A stretch of 64,000 nt of DNA from an uncultured Massilia sp. (lineage in GTDB: Bacteria; Pseudomonadota; Gammaproteobacteria; Burkholderiales; Burkholderiaceae_D): assembly GCA_913778765.1 (NCBI GenBank), contig CAJYXO010000264.1, positions 1 to 64,000 on the forward strand, written 5' to 3'. Position numbers and translations under genes: made by a program. The notes beneath the pieces are model-generated. The model made no database searches, was not told the DNA's origin, and was given only the letters and a program-made list of their open reading frames with translations. Positions 58,180 through 64,000 of the stretch are shown piece by piece (the first letter of the stretch is position 1; every line of letters starts with the position of its first letter).

Positions 58180-59378
58180 GCGGCCTCCTGCCTGACTGCC
58201 CCGCACGCGAGCAAGTATGCAATTTCGTCGCGGGGGATTTCGAAGCTGCGCAGTACTTCCAGTGAGTGCTGGCCCGCGAGCGGCGCCGGCCGGATCTTTG
58301 CGGGGGCGGGCTGGGATGGTCCGAGCACGAAGCCATGGGCCGCCATGTGGCCGGCCACCGGATGCTCAATCCAGGCGGCGATCCCACTGTCGGCATATTC
58401 TTCCGACGCGACCACGTCCTGGTAGCTGCGTACCGGTGCGCAGATGATGTCGCAGTCCGCCATGCGCCTTTCCCAGACCGCGGTGGTGGCCCCGCGGAAT
58501 CTGTCAGCGAGCAGCGCGTGCAGGTCAGCACGGTGATGCACGCGCTTCTCGTTGGTGGCGAAGCGCGGATCATGCTCGAGGTCCGGGCGTTCGATCATAC
58601 GGCACAGCGCGCTCCAGCGATGTGGGTGGTAGGCCGCCACCATCATCCAACCATCCGCGGTGGGGAAGGCTTCGTTCGGCGCGGCATAGGGCGCCGCGCT
58701 GCCGGTCTTTTGCGGATTGGCGCGCTCGGCGAAATAGGACGCGAAGCCGACCTGCTGCAGCATCAGGGTGCAGTTGTAGAGGCTGACGTCGAGGTATTGT
58801 CCACCCTGGCCCTTGCGGACCTTGTGCAAGGCGCCGAGGACCGCAATCGCCGCCAGATAGCCGGTCACCATATCGGCGGCCGGCACTGGCACCTTGACCG
58901 GATCACCGTCCGCTTCGCCGAGGATGCTCATCAAGCCGCTCACGGCCTGCACCGCGCCGTCGACGCCGGGGCGCCGGCTCGCCGCGCCGGACTGGCCGAA
59001 GGCCGAGATCGCGCAGTACACGATATCCGGGTTCAGCTCGCGGACCGCCGGATAGTCGAGGCCCAAACCGGCCATGATCCCGGGGCGGAAATTCTCGACC
59101 ACGACGTCGGCTTCGCGCAGCATATGGCGCAGCGCCTGCCGGCCCGCGTCCGTTTTGAGGTCGATCGCCAGGCTGCGCTTGTTGCGGTTGACGCTCATGA
59201 ATGTGGCGCTCTGGCCCTCGATCCAGGGCGGGCCGATACCGCGGCCGATCTCGCCGCCGGGCGGCTCGATCTTGGTGACATCGGCGCCGAGATCGGCCAA
59301 GGTCATCGAGCATACAGGTCCGGCCACGACGTGCGAAAAGTCGAGCACGCGTACGCCTTCGAGACAGTTACCAAGCAT
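58176..59378 (-). CDS. CaiB/BaiF-type (family III) CoA transferase
   Basis: 400 residues from ATG 59378 (AAGGGGA upstream). Family III hallmarks: VLDFSHVVAGPVCSMTLADL, GADVTKIEPPGG, VVENFRPGIMAGLGLDY, and the Asp in PVPAADMVTGYLA expected to carry the acyl link. It moves CoA between acids, for example from succinyl-CoA to the imported substrate. It is the first gene of the catabolic run after the LysR regulator gene. Confidence 0.9.
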   Translation of the reverse strand: MLGNCLEGVRVLDFSHVVAGPVCSMTLADLGADVTKIEPPGGEIGRGIGPPWIEGQSATFMSVNRNKRSLAIDLKTDAGRQALRHMLREADVVVENFRPGIMAGLGLDYPAVRELNPDIVYCAISAFGQSGAASRRPGVDGAVQAVSGLMSILGEADGDPVKVPVPAADMVTGYLAAIAVLGALHKVRKGQGGQYLDVSLYNCTLMLQQVGFASYFAERANPQKTGSAAPYAAPNEAFPTADGWMMVAAYHPHRWSALCRMIERPDLEHDPRFATNEKRVHHRADLHALLADRFRGATTAVWERRMADCDIICAPVRSYQDVVASEEYADSGIAAWIEHPVAGHMAAHGFVLGPSQPAPAKIRPAPLAGQHSLEVLRSFEIPRDEIAYLLACGAVRQEAA

Positions 59379-59507
59379 TCTGTGTCCCCTTCTGAACTGC
59401 TTATCGTTAAGTGAACCTTGTTCACCGAGTATAGGAAGGGGGCGCGATGCCAACAATCGACTAAAGGGAAGCGACTCTTTTACATTTTGTAAAAGCTCGG
59501 CAGCGTT

Positions 59508-60380
59508 CTACAGCAAGTTCTGCAGCCAGCCGCGGAAGCCGGCGAGCGCTTCGCTTTCCCTGTTGGCCGGCCAGACGAAGTAATAGGTGTGCTCCTTGCG
59601 GTCGAGGACGAAGGGGAAAGGCTCGACCAGCGTGCCCTCGGCCAGTTCGCTCGCGACCAGCGCGCGCTGGGCGATGGCGATGCCATGCCCTTCGAGTGCG
59701 GCCTGGTAAGCCAGCAGCGAGGTTTCATAGCGCATCTCGCGCCTGTCTTTGCGGAGTGGCAGCCCGGCCGCCTTGAGCCAAAGATTCCAGTCTTCCGGCC
59801 GGGCCAGCGAGTGGAGAATGGTCTCGCCTTCGAGCTTCGACGCTGCCTCGATATGCAGCGAAGGCGCGGCAACCGGCACCAGTTCGTTGGGGATCAGGGC
59901 CTGAGCGCAAGTGCCAGGCCAATTGCCGTTGCCCAGCTGGATGCCCGCATCGATATCTTCGCGGTCAAAGTTCAGGGGTGCCGATGAGGTGGTCAACTGA
60001 ACGTCAATGCGCTCGTGCTGCCTGTGGAAGCCGGCCAGCCTTGGAATAAGCCAGCGCACTGCGAATGTGGCTGGCGAGCGGATTTTAAGGATACGGTTGC
60101 GGCGTCCGGAAGTGCGCACGTGTTCGGTGGCGTCGCGCAGCGTCGTGAAGACGGGCATCAATTCGGACAGGTAGCGCGCACCGGCCGAGGTGAGCTCGAG
60201 GCGGCCGCGCACGCGGTCGAATAGTTCGACGCCGAGATACAACTCCAGCGTCTTCACCTGGCGGCTCACGGCCGCCGGGGTCACCGCCAATTCCTCGGCC
60301 GCCTTGCTGATACTGAGCAGGCGGCCAGTGGCTTCAAAGGCGCGGACGGGATTCAGCGGAGGGAGGAGCCTATAAGTCAT
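59508..60380 (-). CDS. LysR-family transcriptional regulator (GcvA-like)
   Basis: 290 residues. The N-terminal winged HTH is LNPVRAFEATGRLLSISKAA, EELAVTPAAVSRQVKTLE. The effector domain includes FAVRWLIPRLAGFHRQH and the DAGIQLGNGNWPG block found in the GcvA/AmpR group. It lies 129 bp upstream of the CoA transferase gene and reads the same way, so it probably controls this cluster; no T-N11-A operator was pinned down. Confidence 0.88.
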   Translation of the reverse strand: MTYRLLPPLNPVRAFEATGRLLSISKAAEELAVTPAAVSRQVKTLELYLGVELFDRVRGRLELTSAGARYLSELMPVFTTLRDATEHVRTSGRRNRILKIRSPATFAVRWLIPRLAGFHRQHERIDVQLTTSSAPLNFDREDIDAGIQLGNGNWPGTCAQALIPNELVPVAAPSLHIEAASKLEGETILHSLARPEDWNLWLKAAGLPLRKDRREMRYETSLLAYQAALEGHGIAIAQRALVASELAEGTLVEPFPFVLDRKEHTYYFVWPANRESEALAGFRGWLQNLL

Positions 60381-60502
60381 GGGATCGGGCGAGCCGTGGT
60401 TTTCCCTACTCTACCTTGACATCTCTCTCGACAGCAAGACAGGCCCGGCCCGGAATATCGGTCCGTGTCTGCAAGCTTCCCTGTCCAGACCGCTCATCAG
60501 GA

Positions 60503-60813
60503 CTGGCGGCCGACCTCATGCAGCAGTTGGCGCAGCACGGCGGCGTCGACCCCGATGAACCACAGGATGGCCGGCCCAGTGCTGCGTTTTCTGGAGGCGA
60601 TGGGCGATCCGCTACAGGCCACGGTGCTGGGCCCGGAGCCGGCCATGCAGGGACGCTTCGGCAAGATCGCGCGCGCCATCCGCCGCATCCACCAGTCCTA
60701 TGCCTCCAGCCTCGCGGGTGCAGTACCTGAAGTCGACGCAGCCGCACCAGGCGCGCCTGTTGATGGGTCGGGAGCGGGAGCATGCGAACGCGGCCTTCGT
60801 GTATTCTCATTAA
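60503..60813 (+). pseudogene. Decayed AraC-family regulator
   Basis: Three fragments in different frames match successive parts of the intact AraC regulator at 40174-41118. LAADLMQQL (from 60503) corresponds to VAADLMLQI. VLRFLEAMGDPLQATVLGPE and GRFGKIARAIRRIHQSYA (about 60579-60717) correspond to VLRFLQAL...VLGPG and GKIGRALRRIHTDYA. QYLKSTQPHQARLLMGRE (60721 onward, stop 60811-60813) corresponds to QYLKSTRLHQARLLMVRN. The HTH region and pieces between are deleted, with at least two frame changes. It cannot make a regulator. Confidence 0.75.
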
Positions 60814-60978
60814 TGTCGGCGTCGAATGGCGTGGACGTCCCCCACTCACCTACCCAACTAGTCCGTAAAACCGGGCCGCTGCCTTGTCACGGCGAGCTGT
60901 GCCCCGCAGCCGGCGCGCTGCGTCAGGTCGCGCTGCCGTCCTGCGTGTGGATAGCTCATCCAGACCTGAATCTCGCCG

Positions 60979-61461
60979 CTACCGCTTTGGTTCAACGATC
61001 TTCTTCCACAGGGCCAGCTTACCGTCGAAAGACATATGCGCATAAGCCGGCGATGACGACGGCAATACGAGGGTTTCGAAGCCTGCCGCGCTAAAGCGTT
61101 GCTCGGATTTGCCGGACGTCTTACCGTTGAAGCAGACGCGGAAAAGATGAGGGCTGCGCCGTAGCAAGACACCGAATTCGTTGGCCTGCGCCTGACGAAT
61201 GGCAGCGTCCAGGCTTCCTTCCCGTTTGCATGCAGCGATGGTGTCCCACAAGCCGATCTGGTGAGCGAGCAAGCGCGTCAATCGCTCGTCGTAATCCATG
61301 TCTGAAAGAGGCTCGCCGGTAACCGCAGACAGAAGCCGCCAGAACTGATTTCTTGGATGGGCATAGTACCGCTTTGCCGCTAGCGAAGCCTCACCAGGAA
61401 AGCTCCCAAGAATGACAATGCGGGTTTGGTGATCAAGAACGGGGGACAAGCCAACTAGCAT
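60979..61461 (-). CDS. DNA-deoxyinosine glycosylase (UDG-superfamily, hypoxanthine-DNA glycosylase)
   Basis: 160 residues, compact UDG fold: RIVILGSFPGEASLAAKRYY (active-site loop), AHPRNQFWRLLSAVTG, GLWDTIAACKREGSLD and the leucine-loop region LPSSSPAYA. These mark the family that removes hypoxanthine and uracil from DNA. A truncated relative (61530-61751) lies just upstream on the same strand. Confidence 0.87.
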   Translation of the reverse strand: MLVGLSPVLDHQTRIVILGSFPGEASLAAKRYYAHPRNQFWRLLSAVTGEPLSDMDYDERLTRLLAHQIGLWDTIAACKREGSLDAAIRQAQANEFGVLLRRSPHLFRVCFNGKTSGKSEQRFSAAGFETLVLPSSSPAYAHMSFDGKLALWKKIVEPKR

Positions 61462-61529
61462 AGGAAGAATCTGCTTGTAGTAAGTTAACGCAGCAACACG
61501 CGAAATGAAGGCTTCGTCTCCAAGGCTAG

Positions 61530-61751
61530 CTATGAAAGGGCGTCGACGTCAGAAGCCATGCGGGCTCTACACCGTTTACGCAAAAACACCGCACAAACCT
61601 CGTCACGCATAATGTGGAGCGCATAGTACTGCTGGGCCGCAAGCGAAGCGGCGCCGGGGAAGCTGCCCAGGACCAGGATGCGGGTGTCGGGCGCGATGAC
61701 CGGGGCGAGGCCGGTGAGGAGGGAGGTGGATTCCAGGTCGGTGCTTGGCAT
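61530..61751 (-). pseudogene. Truncated DNA-deoxyinosine glycosylase copy
   Basis: The first 44 residues (LLTGLAPVIAPDTRILVLGS, FPGAASLAAQQYYA) match the N terminus of the intact neighbour at 60979-61461. The similarity stops at about 61620, after which the frame runs through 29 unrelated codons. The rest of the enzyme, including the HPRNxFW block, is missing. It looks like a partial duplicate or an older copy that lost its 3' end. Confidence 0.65.
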
Positions 61752-61779
61752 GGGCGGATTGTAGCCGCTTGCCCAAATA

Positions 61780-61806
61780 CTTGGGTTCCCGCCTGCGCGG
61801 GAACGA
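61780..61806. repeat. Paired-hairpin repeat, single arm (copy 6)
   Basis: Only one arm (cttgggttcccgcctgcg...aacgac) is present. Its end runs into the 19-bp minisatellite, which seems to have grown from it. Confidence 0.75.
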
Positions 61807-61870
61807 CGGGGAAGCGCGGGAACGACGGGGAAGCGCGGGAATGACTGGGAAGCGCGGGGACGACGTGGGA
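61795..61870. repeat. 19-bp minisatellite, four units
   Basis: Units at 61795-61813, 61814-61832, 61833-61851 and 61852-61870. The first two are identical (gcgcgggaacgacggggaa); the third and fourth differ by a few bases. Located between the RND outer-membrane gene and the truncated glycosylase. Confidence 0.9.
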
Positions 61871-61941
61871 ACAAAAAAACGGCGGCACGCTCGCACATGC
61901 CGCCGCAAAGGGCTTACAACAATCTACCCACTCACCTCACA

Positions 61942-63543
61942 TCATTTGCTCGCCAGCGCCACGCTGGCCGGCGCCGCCGGCGCGGCATCCCAGCCGCCGC
62001 CCAGCGCGCGGATCAGCGCCACCGTGGTGATGGCGCGGTCGCCGCGCAGCTGGACCGCGCTGCGTTCGACCGTCGCCAGGTTGCGCCGGGCGTCCAGCAA
62101 TTCCAGATAGCTGCCGCGGCCGGCGTCGTAGAGCTTCTGCGCCAGGTCGCTCGAGCGCCGCGCGGAGACCACCGCCTGCTCGATCTCGTCGCCCTGCCCC
62201 GCCAGCACGCGCAGGCCGGCCAGGTTGTCCTCGACCTCGGCGAAGGCCGTCAGCACGCTCTGGCGGTAGCTGCCCACCGCCTCTTCCAGCGCGGCCTCGC
62301 TGCGCACCACGTTGCTGCGGTTGCGGCCGCCGTCGATCAGCGGCATCGACAGCGCCGCGCCCAGCAGCCAGGAACGGCTGCTCCACTTGAACACGTCGGC
62401 GAAGGTGCCGGCCACGCCGCCGCCGTTCGCGCCGATGCTCAGCGCCGGGAACATGGCGGAACGGGCCACGCCGATGCGGGCATTCGCCGCTTCCATCGTG
62501 CGCTGCGCGCTGGCGATGTCGGGCCGGCGTTCCAACAGGCTGGATGGCAGGCCGGCCGGGATCAGCGGCAGGGTCGCGCCGATTTCCAGCGGGTCCGCCG
62601 CCGCGCCGAAGTTCGAGGCCGGCTGGCCCAGCAGCACCGCCAATGCATGCTCGGCGTTGGCGCGCTGGCGCTGCAGGCCGATGGCCTCGGCGCGCGCCGT
62701 CGACAGCTCGGTCTTGGCGCGCGACAGGTCGAACTCGCCGATGTCGCCCAGTTCGAAGCGGCGGCCGGTCACGCGCACGCTTTCTTCGCGCAGGCGCACG
62801 GTCTGGTTCACCGTCGCGATTTCGGCGTCCAGGGAACGCAGGCGGAAGTAGGTCTGGGCGACGTCGGCCTGCAGCGACAGCAGCACCGAGCGGTAGGTCG
62901 CCTCGGTGGCAAGCGCATCGCCGCGCGCCGCCGCCACGTTGCTCGACACGCGGCCGAACAGGTCGACTTCGTAGCTGGCGCTCAGGTTGGCCCGGTAGCT
63001 GGTCACCGGCGAGATCCGCGAGCCCGGCGTCACGCCCGCTTCCAGCGGCGCGGCCTGAGCACGCTGGGCGCCGATGCCGACGCCAATCTGCGGGATGCGG
63101 TCGCTTTCCGCGATGCCGGCGATGGCGCGCACCTGCTTCACGCGCGCCGCCGCCACCATCAGGTTCTGGTTGCTGGCCGTGGCCTGGGCGATCAGGCCGT
63201 CGAGGCGGGTGTCGGCGAAGGCCTTCCACCATTCGCCGCGCGGCTGGTTCTCGGATTGCCGAGCCAGCTTCCAGGTGGTGCCGTCGGCGGCGTTGCGCAC
63301 CGCGTCCGGCGCTGCGGCCGGCGCCATTTGCGCCTCCTTGAATGCCGCCGGCGTCGATACCGCGGGCTGGTGGAAGGCGGGCGCCGCGCAGGCGCTCAGC
63401 AGCAGGGCCGCCAGCACGGTGGCGAAGCGCGGTGCGAATTTCGCGACGGTCTTCACCACCGGCTGTACTGCCGAGCGGCGCAGGGGGCGGGCGAAGGCCT
63501 CGTCGAGGGCTTGGTCCCGCGCTTGATTCATCGTTACAGTCAT
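61942..63543 (-). CDS. RND efflux system outer-membrane lipoprotein (OprM/NodT family)
   Basis: 533 residues from ATG 63543 (AAGGAG 7 bp upstream), overlapping the permease stop by 4 bp. A long N-terminal region (about 50 residues) precedes the lipobox LLSAC. The TolC-like repeats are typical: GYD-less NodT pattern with SYEVDLFGRVSSNVAAARG and LLERRPDIASAQRTMEAANA. It forms the outer-membrane exit duct of the efflux pump whose permease precedes it. Confidence 0.92.
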   Translation of the reverse strand: MTVTMNQARDQALDEAFARPLRRSAVQPVVKTVAKFAPRFATVLAALLLSACAAPAFHQPAVSTPAAFKEAQMAPAAAPDAVRNAADGTTWKLARQSENQPRGEWWKAFADTRLDGLIAQATASNQNLMVAAARVKQVRAIAGIAESDRIPQIGVGIGAQRAQAAPLEAGVTPGSRISPVTSYRANLSASYEVDLFGRVSSNVAAARGDALATEATYRSVLLSLQADVAQTYFRLRSLDAEIATVNQTVRLREESVRVTGRRFELGDIGEFDLSRAKTELSTARAEAIGLQRQRANAEHALAVLLGQPASNFGAAADPLEIGATLPLIPAGLPSSLLERRPDIASAQRTMEAANARIGVARSAMFPALSIGANGGGVAGTFADVFKWSSRSWLLGAALSMPLIDGGRNRSNVVRSEAALEEAVGSYRQSVLTAFAEVEDNLAGLRVLAGQGDEIEQAVVSARRSSDLAQKLYDAGRGSYLELLDARRNLATVERSAVQLRGDRAITTVALIRALGGGWDAAPAAPASVALASK

Positions 63544-64000
63544 TTCAATGCTCCTTCGAGTTCAGGGCCGTGCGCCTCTTCATGCACGAGGCGATGCGAA
63601 GGCTTGCCGAAGCGTGCCGCCAGGGTGCGCAGCAGGACGTAGAACACCGGCGTCAGGAACAGGCCGAAGAAGGTCACGCCCAGCATGCCGGCAAACACCG
63701 CCACACCCATGGCGTGGCGCATCTCGGCGCCGGCGCCGTGCGAGAACACCAGCGGCAGCACGCCCATGATGAATGCGATCGAGGTCATCAGGATCGGACG
63801 CAGGCGCAGGCGGCAAGCCTCCAGCGCGGCGGCGACGATGCTGCGGCCATGGTGCTCCAGCTCGACCGCGAATTCCACGATCAGGATCGCGTTCTTCGAC
63901 GCCAGGCCGACCAGCACGAACAGGGCGATCTGGGTGAACACGTTGTTGTCGCCGCCGGTCAGCTTCACGCCAATCAACGCGCACAGGATCGACATCGGCA
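63540..64000 (-). CDS. RND efflux permease, C-terminal part (5' end outside window)
   Basis: The last about 153 codons of an HAE1-type multidrug permease. GGDNNVFTQIALFVLVGL and ASKNAILIVEFAVELEHHG match the MexF/OqxB branch. The following RLRPILMTSIAFIMGVLPLV and FGLFLTPVFYVLLR are the final membrane helices. The frame is open to the window edge. It is translationally coupled to the outer-membrane gene. Confidence 0.92.
   Translation of the reverse strand, partial: PMSILCALIGVKLTGGDNNVFTQIALFVLVGLASKNAILIVEFAVELEHHGRSIVAAALEACRLRLRPILMTSIAFIMGVLPLVFSHGAGAEMRHAMGVAVFAGMLGVTFFGLFLTPVFYVLLRTLAARFGKPSHRLVHEEAHGPELEGALK

Noticed and set aside
61897-63642. 581-codon plus-strand frame opposite the efflux outer-membrane gene
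   Set aside because: His/Gln/Arg/Ala-rich shadow; the minus strand encodes a complete lipoprotein of the NodT family.

Overview
The window is GC-rich, densely coded chromosomal DNA from a betaproteobacterium. Gene content suggests Burkholderiales, most likely Oxalobacteraceae (Massilia-like): Burkholderiales-type porins, a full paaABCDE oxygenase cluster with a divergent paaX, DarP and PmbA next to each other, two extra infA genes, and many small exported proteins. This placement is inferred from protein features only. I recognised no rRNA, tRNA, CRISPR array, prophage or insertion sequence.

Layout. (1) 1-3092: end of parE, then parC (topoisomerase IV). (2) 3209-12259: a block read on the minus strand, mostly exported proteins: DsbC with a lipase-chaperone-like protein and an NTF2-like protein, an EXORDIUM/Phi_1-like secreted protein, two low-complexity secreted proteins, an M64 metallopeptidase, a cyanophycinase-like S51 peptidase, a GNAT acetyltransferase and a second NTF2-like protein. 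(3) 12399-18074: argH, a KTSC-like small protein, a HAD phosphatase, a membrane protein/XRE regulator pair, a cupin and a UvrD-like helicase. (4) 18226-31331: the phenylacetate (PAA) pathway in the order paaA-B-C-D-E-G-H-I-K-J-Y-Z on the minus strand, with paaX divergent. It supplies the CoA ligase, the epoxidase, the isomerase, ring opening and most beta-oxidation steps, but paaF is absent. (5) 31304-45866: assorted metabolic and housekeeping genes: DUF2442, an M14 carboxypeptidase, an SGNH-like protein, nfsB, a porin, pmbA, darP, mog, an esterase, an SDR/AraC pair, a carboxymuconolactone decarboxylase-like protein, a class III aminotransferase, a FAH-family hydrolase and a chemoreceptor. (6) 45915-53533: an FAD/NAD(P)-binding protein with an MFS exporter, a lone Cache protein, a 3-methyladenine glycosylase, an HDOD protein, a lipoprotein with transglutaminase-like and TPR parts, and two infA paralogs in tandem. 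(7) 54006-60380: a LysR-controlled cluster of a CaiB-type CoA transferase, two crotonase-fold enzymes, an MHS-family symporter and a porin; this looks like an uptake and CoA-dependent degradation module for an unknown acid. (8) 60503-64000: decayed DNA (an AraC pseudogene and a truncated DNA glycosylase copy beside an intact one), a 19-bp minisatellite, and the end of an RND efflux operon that runs off the window.

A dispersed hairpin-pair repeat, whose arms match the pattern ATTCCC-N8-GGGAAT, occurs at six sites. Three of these lie at gene junctions inside the paa cluster, one of them where paaF would be expected. The observations I would follow first are this repeat family with the missing paaF, the intrinsic terminator directly in front of the tandem infA genes, the LysR/CaiB/crotonase/MHS/porin island, and the EXORDIUM-like and lipase-chaperone-like exported proteins.
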